Origin: Nymphaea colorata
Lineage: Eukaryota; Streptophyta; Magnoliopsida; Nymphaeales; Nymphaeaceae
Assembly: GCF_008831285.2 (NCBI RefSeq)
Contig: NC_045145.1
Coordinates: forward strand, 4,628,723-4,692,722
Length of the DNA stretch: 64,000 bases
Reading direction: 5' to 3'
Positions within the stretch are counted from its first letter, which is position 1. Each line of letters begins with the position of its first letter. Below the pieces are notes generated by a model. That model saw only the letters and a list, made by a program, of their open reading frames with translations. It was not told the origin of the DNA and ran no database searches. Below, one piece after another: positions 34,076 to 45,440 of this stretch. The position numbers and the translations under genes are program-made.

Positions 34076-35567
34076 GTTGCCTCAACATTTTGTTGGCTAG
34101 AGATATTGTTCACGACTTGTCCCCTCAAAAAGTGAAGGCCGCTACCTCAAGTTCAATCTTCAGTCTCCACAACTATGCTTATCAATGGCAGCAGAGGGGA
34201 GAGGATTTCCCCTGCGAGAGGTCTGAGGCAAAGGGATCCTCTATTCCCTTATCTGTTTCTTATGGTGATGGAGATGCTCTCGAGCAGCTTGAAGTTCAAT
34301 CTTAGGGGGCGTGTGTTGAAAGCACCTAGTCTAAGAGCTAATGCAATGTGGCTTACGGCTTCATCCTTTATGCTGACGATATTTTGTTGTTTGCTATAGT
34401 TTCCAAAAGAAATATCTCCAAGCTACAAAATATTATTGCTGATTTTACTTCTCCTGCAAGGCTCCAAATCAATGGGGATAAGTGTGTGATCGTTGGCTTC
34501 AAACTTCCACGCTCAGGAGTTTAGCTTATTTTGCGGGTTCAAAGCAAGCTTGGCACTTGGAAACAACATTTACTCTCCTATGCAAATCGTTCATGTTTGA
34601 TCAAATATGCTTTGGAGGGTGTCACACAGTATTGAAGTAGAGTGTGGAGGCTACTAGACAACACAATGTGTTATATTGAGAGGTTATATTGAGAGGTTAT
34701 ATGCTCAATTCTTATGGAAGAAAGTAGACCAAGCCCGAAAGGTCCATCTGGTTAGGTGGAGTTCTCCCAAAATTTGAAGGAAAGTTTGGATTAAGGAAAC
34801 CTAAGAAGGTGAATATGGCGAATTTGAGCTTTGTGACCTGCAAAATTTTGATGAAGCAATCATTCTGGACCGATTTCCTAAGGAAGAAATACTTTGGCAT
34901 GGAGGGGATGTGGTCTCTCACTCAGTCCGCAAACTGGTGTGATGGCTAGAAGGTCATTGTCTATGATGCATGGAAACTAATTGCTAATAAGGTCAGGTAG
35001 GCCCTTGGTGACGGCAAAGCTATCAAGATTTGGATGGATTGTTGGCTAGACCGACCTCTAGTGGAGCTTTCGGGTGAGCGAGAGGTATTAATCCCACCGC
35101 CCAAAAAAGGCCCGAAGGCCCCCCCCATTTCTCTTGCCTCCGGGGTCTTGAGCTGCGTCGGTGTCAGTGATAGACCTCTAGTAGAGCTTGTCTCCGCTGA
35201 AGACCTTGACGCTTTATATCTGCTGCAAGAATCGAGTCATCGTGGACGAGAAGCAGAAGCAGGGGAGTCTATCCCTCGCCTCGAGATGTTGGTTATGTGA
35301 GAAATGGAACACATTTTCTTCAAATGGCCTCTAGCTCTCCAGCTTTGGGCCAAAGTGAGAGCGCATTTTGGTTCTAGCATTCATCCAAATAGCAGTGTCA
35401 ATGAGTTGCTAATATGTGGGATGGAGAAACATTTTAAAAACAAGGAACTGTGTAAATGTTGGAAAAAAATGTCTTCCATGTATTTGTGGAAACTACAGAA
35501 CATCCGTAAGTAGATTGGCAGGACTGCAGCAGGGTGGCCGTCAAGACATGGTTGGAGACTAAAGTTC

Positions 35568-35965
35568 AATGGTTATATATTCGATTTGAATCGGATATCC
35601 AACCGTTTCGATCCGAAAAAATCAGATATGAAAAAAAATTTAATATCTGATTAAGAAATCAAATCGGATTCGGATTTAATAAATGACATCCAATCGGATT
35701 CGGATGTACATAAATATCATATCAGATTCAGATCAGATTCATTTTTAGACAAATATCTTGTATCCAATGCTATTAAATTTTGAAACTTGGCAACATCCGG
35801 TTTAAAATTTGGGTTCGGATTTTGATATAAATATTGAAATAAATAGGATTTTAGATTCGGATATGACTCTTTTTTTTATTCTAGTTCGAATCTGAATATG
35901 TGAATATCCGAAAAAGATGATATGACTAAGGATATATCTTATCTGAATCCAATCTGTTGACATCA
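35568..35965. repeat. Dispersed repeat family D, second copy
   Basis: Rich in AATCGGATTCGGAT variants; the left end contains GAATCGGATATCCAACCG and the right end AATCCAATCTGTTGACATC. Related to 27,233-27,640. Confidence 0.6.
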
Positions 35966-36339
35966 CAACGCCCCAATTTGACCGACAAGGGTTGGTGACT
36001 TAAATGCCTTTCAACCAAATTTTGTTGACTCAGCTACTTATAAAGAGTAAACAAAGATAAACTTAGGAGCATGAGACAAAGATCACATGAAAAATATGCC
36101 CCCACAAAAAGAAAGCAACAAAATCATTGGAAAATACTATGATAAATTCAGATGAAAAGACTTCCATTAAAACAATAAAAAGTATAAAGTAAAGATAAAG
36201 GATCATTAGCTAAACAATGCAGCAGCGGAGGACGGACGTAGCAAGTGGGGAAGAGAGGACAAAATTGTATGGGACAATGCTCAATAGATGGGTACCTCAC
36301 AGTCAAATATAGTTGTTCCATCTACCTTTTATACATAAT

Positions 36340-36640
36340 TGGTAGATCCCATATTAGGTCAGGAATAAAAAAACCAGGCCTTATATACATTTGTTAAAAA
36401 AAATACTTTAAAACAAAATATAATATTTATAAAAACCATTTTGTTATAAAACATGTTTTGCTTTAAGTTGTCGTTTTGAAAAATATGAATTTTTCTATTG
36501 TGATAATGTTGTTGTTATAGGAGCCATTCATTTTTTTTCCCTATTATAAATACACTACTAAACTAAAAAAAAAATGATCGATTTAATATATGTTTTCCAT
36601 TAACTTATTCTTAATATTGATAAAGTTATATGGCAATCTG
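36340..36640 (+). mobile_element. Dispersed repeat family C, forward copy
   Basis: Motif order matches 25,712-26,030: AGGTCAGGAATAAAAAAACC, ATAAAACATGTTTTGC, GGAGCCATTC, CTATTATAAATACACTACTA, AATGATCGATTTAATATATG, TTGATAAAGTTATATGGCAA. It is non-coding. Confidence 0.65.
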
Positions 36641-36978
36641 CTTGTAGTGTGCATTAGTGACAGTTTTGTTTGATCATAGCTCTAGCTCTTCAAATTTAAT
36701 GCACTTATTGCATCAGCTTTTAGTGACCAATTTTTAATAAAAAAAAATCCATTCGGACGCATGTGTCAGCCCGCTTATTTTAAGTTCTCATAATGCATGC
36801 ATGTATATATCTCCTAAGACTGTACTTTTTATTTGTCCCTTCTGTTTCTGCTTTAGAAAATTATTTCCAGACTGACTCAGCAGACCTACCAAATGAAAGG
36901 GACACAAAAAGTGAGTTCTAAAGTAAAATTGGTTTAAGACATTTCTCAATGTATACAAAAAGCGAAGAAAATTAATAG

Positions 36979-37157
36979 GTCGGGGCCAGCTCGGGTCAAC
37001 CTGATGGCGTTTTATTTGGCCTAATTAATAATTTTATATTATTATTAAAAATATATTTTATATTTAATTTTTTTTATATTATATTAAAAATATTTTTTTA
37101 TTTTAATCCCGTTCCCAAATGTCGGGTAGTGGGCCCGGGCCTAAGCTACCCGAGACA
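36979..37157. repeat. Repeat family F with GC-rich ends and AT-rich core
   Basis: The left end GGTCGGGGCCAGCTCGGG and right end GGGCCCGGGCCTAAGC plus TACCCGAGAC flank about 80 bases of ATATT-rich core. A similar layout occurs at 57,045-57,268. Confidence 0.5.
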
Positions 37158-38173
37158 TTGACATGTGCTCGACGTCCAAATGCCATGTTTTTTCAAATCC
37201 TCATTTTTATTCAAAGTTGAACTTAGTGCTTATTTACCATCTAAGTCTCCTAAAAAAGAGATTTCAAATCAGCGGCGGATCGGTGACTACGAAACCCAAC
37301 CTTGGTTTCTTGTTACAGAAGAAGTCATCAAATACATGGCGAAGGAACCAAAGATTTTACGTGAAAAAGAAGTTCACACACAAAAAGAGGTCTCTCTTTG
37401 TGAAGCAAAGTCGGTTAAGAGGGAAGAGCGTGAAGACGGTCTACCTTCCCTTCCCTGTTGACCGGTCAAAAAGGGGAACGAATTTCACGCTTATTCCTCT
37501 ATCGGAATAAGAGGTAAGATGCGTGTATTTTTGTCCTCTTATCTTCTAAAAATTGCAAATAGGTGCTTCGTTTTAGAAAAAATTCTCAAATTACCGCATG
37601 CTAACAAATAATATTAAAGTTCAATATAAAATACAAAAATATTCCCCTTTGAAGAATCATTCTTCCTTGGCTGACAACAAATACTCTCTTGGAGAAAGCT
37701 ACTTTGTCTGTCATTTTACATCAAAAACAAAGGTTTTATATTCTTAGGAGCTTCTTTGAGAAATTTTTCTCCCAAAGTTAGCCTTCTTTGTTAATTTTAG
37801 AATTTGAGCAGTTACTCAATATTAAGTTCTTTTTTGCATTATTCCATGAACCCAAACAGTGTTTAGAATTATTTCAAAAAAGTGGTTGCAAATGGGCCGA
37901 AATTGGTATACGTGTTCCAGCGAAGCAAACCCGTGTTCCACACTTTCACGTGAGCGGTAATTTTGTTTTTTTTTTTTTAATAATTTTTTTGGATTCCATT
38001 TTTGTTCTCGTAGAAGAGGTCCATCACCGGCATGTTAATTATTTCTGATTCATAACACACTTGTCTCCTCAAGCCTAACAGATAACCCACGTTGGACCTA
38101 TTTATTGAATTCTATTGAACTTTTTCAAATAAAAGTCTGAATCTTAATCGGAGTAGGAAGCAGGTATTGAGTA
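37158..38173. other. Intergenic stretch with no recognised feature
   Basis: AT-rich, with two overlapping open frames around 37,163-37,510 that have no family resemblance and lysine-rich composition. I see no gene or defined element. Confidence 0.5.
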
Positions 38174-38456
38174 GGGCTGCACATCTAGTCGAGGCTCAAC
38201 TCGAACTCGCTTGAAAAAAACTCTACTTGTTTGTAAACGAGCGAAATTCGAGCTTATAATAATACTCGAAATGATAAACGAAGTATCACAAGCACGAGTT
38301 AACGCTTACACAAGTTGAACGAGTTAATGCTTACATGAGTTAATGTTAAACGAATTATCGTTTAAATGAGTTAAATGAGTCCAGTTCAAGTTCGAGTTTT
38401 TTGAGCCGAGTCAAGTTCGAACTGACCAAGTTCAAGCTCGGCTCCACTGGACTCGT
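38174..38456. repeat. Dispersed repeat family E (GAGTT/CTCGAA-rich)
   Basis: It starts GGGCTGCACATCTAGTCGAG and contains many variants of AACTCGAACTCG, ACGAGTTAACG and ATGAGTTAA, ending GCTCGGCTCCACTGGACTCG. Such internally repetitive, partly self-complementary sequences are common dispersed repeats in plants. It lies directly upstream of the 14-3-3 promoter. Confidence 0.6.
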
Positions 38457-38733
38457 GTGCGGGGCCCTCATGTAACGGAGCCAAATAGGAGTTACAAAAG
38501 TCGGGATCACTATCCAAATCACGTTTCGAATACGACCCGTTGTATGACACCTGGGTCAACCAAGTAAAATAGCGTGCAACCCCCTAATTTGGTTGATGCT
38601 TCGTGGCGAGAAAAATGTACGGCTGAGATGCGATCTCGCCTGAACGAGAGGCCACATCTGGCCCTCCGATGCGTGGAACGAACGGCCCGATGGGCTCCCG
38701 TGGTCGACGCCAAGATTAACGCCACCGCGTCTC

Positions 38734-38740
38734 TATAAAT
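38734..38740 (+). promoter_or_regulatory. TATA box of the 14-3-3 gene
   Basis: TATAAAT in CTCTATAAATGGCC, 127 bases before the start codon and within a GC-richer segment. Transcription would start near 38,765, giving a pyrimidine-rich leader of about 100 bases. Confidence 0.7.
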
Positions 38741-38866
38741 GGCCTGCCCGTTTTATGGTGTTTTTCCTGATCTCATCGTATTCCCCTTTTTTTTCTGGTT
38801 TTTCTTATTTCTCCATTTTCCCTGTTTCCTCCCCTCTCTGACCCTCGCTCTCTCCGATCGATCGAG

Positions 38867-41800
38867 ATGTCGACCGAGAAAGAAAGAGAGAACCACGTTT
38901 ACATGGCGAAGCTTGCAGAGCAAGCTGAGCGATACGAAGGCAAGAGCATTTCTGTTGCATCTTTTTTCTTCGAATTTGTGGGTTCTGTGTTTGTTGATCC
39001 AACATTTATGTGTTTGCGTTTCTGATCCTAAACTTCTGCCATCAGGTTCATTTGGATTCTTACGGATCTGTGGATACTAATAAGATTGCTGGCTTTTTTT
39101 TTTTATTTCTTTTGTACTTTGTTCTTCTTCTTTTCATTGCTTTATGTAGAAATGTTGTTTCTCTGCAGTCTGCACTAGTATTTCTGTGGCTGCACTGTGC
39201 TTTATTGTGAATCATTTGGATCGTTTTATTTTGCCCGATTTTCGTAGATAATGCTGTTTTCTTTTGTGAAATTATTTATTTGATTGTCGACCCGTAGTTT
39301 GTACGTGATTCCGTATTGATTCACCCATGTCATTTAGGATTTAGGATAGTAGATGCACTGCTGCATTTCTGAAAAAAAAAAAAATCTCTTGTTTTGGCTT
39401 GAACGCAGATCGATCGTTACTGCGATTGGTTCGCTTCTTTGCTTTCTTATGATGTTTTTAATGCGTTGTCTGTTCTTCTGAAGAGAAAGAAAACCGTGAG
39501 AATCAGGTTAGAGTTTCTCTTTTAGGTTGACATTGATGTTGATGCGTCATGCATCAGTGGCTTGGATTTGGAGACGTGAATTGTCATTTTGTTAGAGACT
39601 TAGAGTTCTCCTATGGACGGCGTACAAAGAAAGCAAAGATCTGGTAGAGGGTCAAATGCCCTGTTTGTGGTCAGAGGTGTCTTCTGATCGCGTCACGGAG
39701 CTATCCTGCATTTGATTGCATAAATATGAATATGCTGATGCGCAATTTGGCTGAGAGGCGTCCTAATCGACTTTTCTTCGTGTGGCATTTTTGGTGCATC
39801 CCAATCGCCTGCGGTCTCTTTTTTGTCGTGTTTTCTCGGGGTACTTAGGAGGCTTATATCTTGAGGTAAGAGATACGCTGAGTTGATTGAGTCATATGGG
39901 ACGGAGTTTGCTTAGGGTCTTGTTCATGGCTCCCATATGTCTTCCAACGCCGGCAATGGTTATGTTGACAAAACTAACACTCGTGGCTGTCTGTCATTAA
40001 TTTTTTCACACTTGTCGTCTTTTTCGGTTATTCTAATATAAATGTACGTTTAGTTGGTTTGGTTTTCTCTTCCTCACCCTTCTGTTGTGTCCTGGCTAGC
40101 CCAGCAATTTGCCTTGATTTATCCTCATCATATCATCACAGTGTATTAAAACGTGTTTTCTCATCAGCTGAACATTTCCAATCTTATTTTGGTCAAATAC
40201 TCTTCATATGCAAGTCTTTTTTATTTAGCCTTTGATCTTTTACCGTATTTATACTTTTGTTGTTTTAGTGGAAGTCTTTTCATCTGAATTTGTCTTATTA
40301 ATTTCTCTTATTATCAAATGGTTTTGTTATTTTCTTTTGGTGAGGGACTCTTTTTATGTGGTCCTTGTCTCATGCTCTTAAGTTTATCTCTGTTTACTTT
40401 TAAGAAGAAAGGTATTGTATTACGTATGGGAGTTTATAAATGCTTCTTGGCATTGGGAACCTGCAATTCTTGTTTCTTGTGGTGCTCATTTTTTTGGTAT
40501 AGCCGTAGCCTGCAAGGAATAGGATAGCTGTTGTCACATGTTAGACTTAAAGATTTCATCTTTCTTTTCCTTAATTTCAATATTCCAATTCTATTTCCAT
40601 AAATTTGCTTTCCCATGTGAAAACATCATAGGTTTATGATATAAGCATGCTGACTTTCTATTCTCTAGTTTAGTTATTCTTTTATTTATTTAATGCTTGT
40701 ATGATCTTTTATTTTGAACCTTTGTTCTTAAAGTACCTGTTTTGTTTGATTTGTTGGGTTCATTTGGGAGTGTTATGCTATTTCATGATCTGTTGTCAAA
40801 ATAAGTATAAATTAGCTTATTTGAATTCAATTGAAAGTTGAAACCTTCTTACTTGACACAGCATCTGATTTATTGAAGAAGCTTGGCATACTACGCTCTT
40901 TTCTAGTTATTTTTGTGATATTTTTCCTTTTTCTTTTTTCCTCTTTTGGATTTTTTAGTATTTTACTTTGATCTGATTCATAAACGTGTTCCTAATTATT
41001 CCAATTCAATTGATTCTCTTAGTCTTTTTTCTGACCAATTCAATTCAGAAATGGTTTTGACAAACAACTTCTTGTATAAAAATTTATTTTGAAAAAAAAA
41101 AAAAGAATCTGCAAGTCATCAAGCATTGAATTGGGGAGATGCAATTATTATTTTAGCATATGGATTACCTAGTGCATTAAAAATAATCTCCTGATTAGGA
41201 TCCAAGCGGGATGTGTTCAAGCATTTTGGTGACAGAATCTTGCACATTATTCTGGTGCTACTGATTGCATCTGCTTTTAGATAGTGGTCAACTCATGAAG
41301 CATTTATTCCTCAATTATGTTTCCCATTGCAAGGACATTATGGCAGGCATGTAGGTCTGGTCCTGCTGTATTACACGAAATATGTGACGTTTTTTCAACT
41401 TTACTAGTTTGGACATTTATGATTGATTTATCTGTCTTTAAATTTGTGTATGGCATTTGAATGCTGCTCTCAAAATCACAGGCTCTTAATACACTGTGGC
41501 TAGTTTAGTTCATGGCATGCATATACTGGTTATTTTATATTTAGTATTTCCATGGTCACAAAAAATAAATAGGTAGGGGTTTTTTTGTTAAAACTTGTAT
41601 GCAGAACTGGATTACTTATGTTGTTGCCATGGATGGTGCAGAAATGGTTGAGTCCATGAAGAAAGTTGCTAAACTGGACCTGGAATTGACTGTTGAGGAG
41701 CGGAACTTGCTCTCCGTGGGCTATAAAAATGTAATTGGTGCACGTCGAGCTTCATGGCGCATCATGTCATCTATAGAACAAAAGGAGGAGACAAAGGGCA

Positions 41801-42882
41801 ATGAACAGAATGTCAAGCGTATTAAGGCATATAGGCAAAAAGTGGAAGAAGAGCTGTCAAAGATTTGTAATGATATCTTGACAATCATTGATGAGCATCT
41901 GATTCCATCATCTGGATCAGGAGAATCCACAGTCTTCTATTACAAAATGTCAGTTTGATGTTAGCAAGCAAGTTTCTTCTGAGAGGCATTATTATCTAGA
42001 ATATTTGGTTTCCAAATATCTAATATTGTGTTCCGTATTGATTGCAGGAAGGGTGATTACTATCGCTACCTTGCAGAATTCAAAATTGACAATGAAAGAA
42101 AAGAATCAGCAGACCAATCTCTCAAGGCTTATGAGGTCTCTCTTTCATCTTTTTACTGCTCCAATAAATATTGGGCAACTTGGAGAAAAACTTGGGAAAT
42201 TTTGATTGAATAGTTGTTATTTCGTTTCTTGACTACATGACAATATCTATTTTTTGTTGCGTTTAGGCTGCTTCAAACACAGCAAATACGGACCTTCCTT
42301 CAACCCATCCTATTCGCCTTGGCCTTGCACTGAACTTCTCTGTTTTCTACTATGAAATTCTTAATTCTCCTGAGAGGTAAATTTCTTTTTATGCACTGAG
42401 AGGTTAATTTCTTTTTATGCACCTTAATGGGATAAGCACAATATTTTATGGGTTACTTTACATGTCTGTAAGGTGCTCGTCCCAGTTTTCCAATGGGACT
42501 GGGAGATGATGGGGATGCCCTTTTAAGACATCATGTATAGTTATGACTGTCTGCATGTTGCAGGGCTTGTCACCTGGCAAAACAGGCATTTGACGAGGCA
42601 ATTGCAGAGCTGGATACACTGAGTGAGGAGTCCTACAAGGATAGCACCTTGATCATGCAGTTGCTGAGGGATAATCTTACTCTCTGGACTTCTGATCTAC
42701 CTGAAGATGGAGGTACTTCCTAAAATTCGACTAACTCATGTCATATTGCATACTGCAGATAGTTTCAACTTTCAACATTATACTGCAAAGTGTCCCGTTT
42801 CTCAAAATGATTTGTGGTTGCAGCTGAAGATGGTATCAAGGCTGAAGATGGCAAAGTTGAACCGGAGGTAATTGTTCATTAA
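38867..42882 (+). CDS. GRF12: 14-3-3 protein, epsilon group, GRF12 (iota)-like
   Basis: Exons: 38867-38939, 41642-41948, 42048-42135, 42267-42376, 42564-42712 and 42824 onward. 14-3-3 proteins are dimeric cytosolic and nuclear adaptors that bind phosphoserine/phosphothreonine motifs of client enzymes and signalling proteins. The protein begins [20 protein letters not shown]. The signature [19 protein letters not shown] spans 46-64. Phosphate-binding residues K53, R60, R133 and Y134 are present, and the second signature ([14 protein letters not shown], then LTLWTS) covers 217-236. Exon 1 must end at a GC dinucleotide (GAAG|GCAAGA) to read RYE-EMVES, so intron 1 is GC-AG. Reading through after [12 protein letters not shown] gives VIVH and a stop at 42,882 (261 aa). 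Alternatively the GTAATT donor at 42,868 is used and a terminal exon at 43,696-43,719 adds IKRQQSF. Six or more exons and the LPEDG tail fit the epsilon group. The family is certain; the GRF12 assignment is by memory. Confidence 0.93.
38940..41641 (+). other. Intron 1 of the 14-3-3 gene (2.7 kb, GC-AG)
   Basis: The donor is GCAAGA and the acceptor is GGTGCAG. The interior is T-rich with no element recognised. A long first intron near the 5' end is common in this gene family and can carry enhancer activity, but nothing here proves that. Confidence 0.75.
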
Positions 42883-43301
42883 TCTGCTGCCCACTTCATT
42901 TCTTGTAGATGTGGTGAACCAGCTCTCTTTGACTGCACTTACTTTACCGTAAGAGGTGGCCTAGTTTATACTTTATAGCAATGTAATGGAAGTCCATACG
43001 CATAGAATGCTGAAGCCACAAGGTAAAAGTTTCCACTCAAATTGCCAACAGACGTGGTTATGCATGGGCATGCAGTCAATTCATGCCTTCATCTATAAAA
43101 ATATCATGTTATCAGCCAGCTACCATTATAGCAGGACCTCTTTCTGTGCATTTTCTGGTTTTCATGTTGCAAATACTTATTTAAGGGCCAATTCGTGTTC
43201 GAACCATCTTACTGTAGCCTTAGGTACACAACAAATTGGCAAGATTTTTAGTAGGACTGCCTGTGTGATGTCCAAATGAGGCTGACCTTTGTCTGCACCA
43301 A

Positions 43302-43396
43302 TTTAGAAGGGAAAGGATGTTTCAGTAATCCAGCATGTAGTCCAAAACATAAAAGTAATTTAGAAAGGAAAGGATGTTTCATCAATCCAGCCTGTA
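43302..43396. repeat. Direct repeat of about 39 bp, period 55
   Basis: AATTTAGAAGGGAAAGGATG then TTTCAGTAATCCAGC at 43,302, and AATTTAGAAAGGAAAGGATG then TTTCATCAATCCAGC at 43,357. Confidence 0.85.
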
Positions 43397-43775
43397 CGCC
43401 TCCACATAATGATGTGACCTCATCAAGGATCACTTTTGGAAGCCTTTTGTTTGCCACTTTGTGGTTATGTTTGCCATTTTATCATGTTTCAAATACAAAT
43501 ACACATGCACATGCACACGGGCACACATCTGAATGCAAGTCTGTATCTATTTCTGCCTAGATAATGGTTTTGATCTATTCTATCTTTGAAATGATTCAGC
43601 ATTGATGAGGGTTCACTTCTGCTGCACTTCATTTCAAAGTGCTACATGAATGCGTTTTGATTGGAGGTAAACCTCCAAGCTTCTTCTCCTGGCAGATTAA
43701 AAGGCAGCAGTCTTTTTGAATTCTGGCATTATGTGTAGTTTCTTGATAGATGCAGTTATTTCTGCTTATCCTTGT

Positions 43776-43780
<5 letters not shown>

Positions 43781-43814
<34 letters not shown>
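43781..43814. repeat. (CT)n microsatellite
   Basis: Seventeen CT units, followed by degenerate CT-rich sequence. Confidence 0.95.
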
Positions 43815-43819
<5 letters not shown>

Positions 43820-44752
43820 CCCGTCTCTCTTTTTGATCTCTCTTTCCTCTTAAGACTGATCTTGTAATGTTCAGAGACGAAGATCTATCTGTTATTGAAG
43901 TAGCTCAAATTTCAAGAGTTTTGTGTTTCTGCTTTATTCGCTTCTTATCTTTATAGTGGTGCCGCCGACCGTTTCACCCGTTGCCTTTTCCCTGTTGCTT
44001 CGTTGTTCCTGCATTCGTTTTCTTTTTCAGCTTTTCGACTTTTAGGGTTGGCAAGCTGGGAGAAGCAGATCCTTGCCACATTTTGGTCCTTGAATTATTG
44101 ACCGTGAACTTCAAGATCTTAAGTCCAACACCATAGCAAAAGTGAATGCAGCTGTTGGCTTTATGTTTTTTCCTTCCTTGCGGCAGTTCTCTCTTCTTTG
44201 TCATTTCAAATGGCAAATGCACCTTTCCTTTTTTTGGCTCGTTGGAATTCCACATTGATGGTCAGCAGTGTATGTGTATGTGTGTATACGGATACATGCT
44301 TGCGGCTACTAGTGCTTTTATCAAGATATATGTGAAAGGAAGGCTAAATGCCTGAAGCCACATTCATGAGGTCGAACTGCCAATGCTATTGCTGTTAAGA
44401 CTCTAATGCGTTCTGATTCCTCCAATCTGGAACAAATGATGCTCTACTGGTGCCATCTGCTACTGTGCACACGGTTGGTCCAAATATGATGAATTTAACC
44501 AAAATCTGTTGCTTCCCATCTAGAAGGTACTGCTTTCTCCAGGACAAAGATCTGAACCTCTCTAGCATCACCTCCCTTCTGGGATTGAGGATCGATTAGT
44601 ATTCATTCCCTCCCAGTCCGCTTTTTACTCATTGAAGAGAAATCCGCCTTTTTTATGGTCGCTACTTGGGAACCCAACCCATCCTCACTATACCACCGCA
44701 TTTGCTAGAAACAGTGTAACATTTCAATGAGCTTCTTGGCTCTTTTATTCCC

Positions 44753-45060
44753 CTACCTCGAGGGTCCTGGGCTACTATACTTTCTGTTTCTATTAGTCTA
44801 GATTCACTCAACCAAACATTCCGTGCCAAAGCAGGCCTTGTTTTTTCTTCTTTTCTTTATACTTTTAAATTTATTCTCATACCTCTAGAGTCCTGGTTGC
44901 GTTGGTATCAGCAATGGTAGCGGTATACTTTCATGTTATACTTTCATGTTATGTATTGTGTCCTACCACTTAATCTTTAACACTTACCTTTAGAGCCCTA
45001 GGCTGCATTAGTGTCACCAATGATTTAATTTATGTACTGTGGCCTACCACTTAACACTCG
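44753..45060. repeat. Degenerate tandem array with GAGYCCT/GTGTCA motifs
   Basis: Units near 44,753, 44,881 and 44,990 share TACCTNTAGAG and a CCTNGGCTGCRTTRGTRTCA-like core, followed by a CTACCACTTAA tail in the last two. A similar core (GTCTTGAGCTGCGTCGGTG) sits inside the LINE relic near 35,145. A small ATACTTTCATGTT duplication is internal. Confidence 0.5.
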
Positions 45061-45239
45061 GAATATGAATCAAATCACAAATCTACTTTACATGCCCCTA
45101 TTCCAACCAGCCACAATCTTGCCTTGAGGCTTTCTTTTCTTCAAAATTGCACGAAAAGATTTCCCATTTTTTTCTGATGCTAATTTGTTGTACTCCCTCC
45201 TTCAAGCGAGAGCAACAAAGTAAGCAGAATTTCTTGCTT

Positions 45240-45440
45240 TTTTAAATATATAACGAATTTATTGTATATTTTAATTTACGATGAATATTCAGTGATTGCC
45301 GGTGCATAACGATGAAATCTTCCAGTGATAGCACATCGATTAACTACGATGTGGCTCACTGTTTTCAGACTGTCGGTGTTCGAATCCTGTCTGGTATCTG
45401 AATCATCAAAAAGTTGGGCTTTATCGTCTATAAAAAAAAT
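45240..45440 (+). mobile_element. SINE-like segment with a tRNA-type B box
   Basis: GTTCGAATCC at 45,378-45,387 follows GATGTGGCTCACTG about 30 bases upstream, an approximate A-box position. The segment ends in TCTATAAAAAAAATAATC, an A-rich tail. The A box is weak. Confidence 0.35.

Larger units (their letters stand above)
32200..35530 (+). mobile_element. Decayed LINE (L1-type non-LTR retrotransposon)
   Basis: Frames are broken, but the typical order of plant LINE ORF2 is readable: SYIKWLKEGDSNMKFFHEY near 33,270; a segment equivalent to NSTHIVLIPKK and FRPISLCN at about 33,645-33,720; NILLARDIVHDL near 34,090; the RT box GLRQRDPLFPYLFLMVMEML near 34,220; the catalytic FILYADDILLF at about 34,359-34,391; then KIWMDCWLDRPL near 35,020 and the zinc-finger-type tail MEHIFFKWPLALQLWAKV at 35,304. 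The endonuclease part before 33,170 is not clear, so the left border is uncertain. Stops and insertions show it is inactive. Confidence 0.75.
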
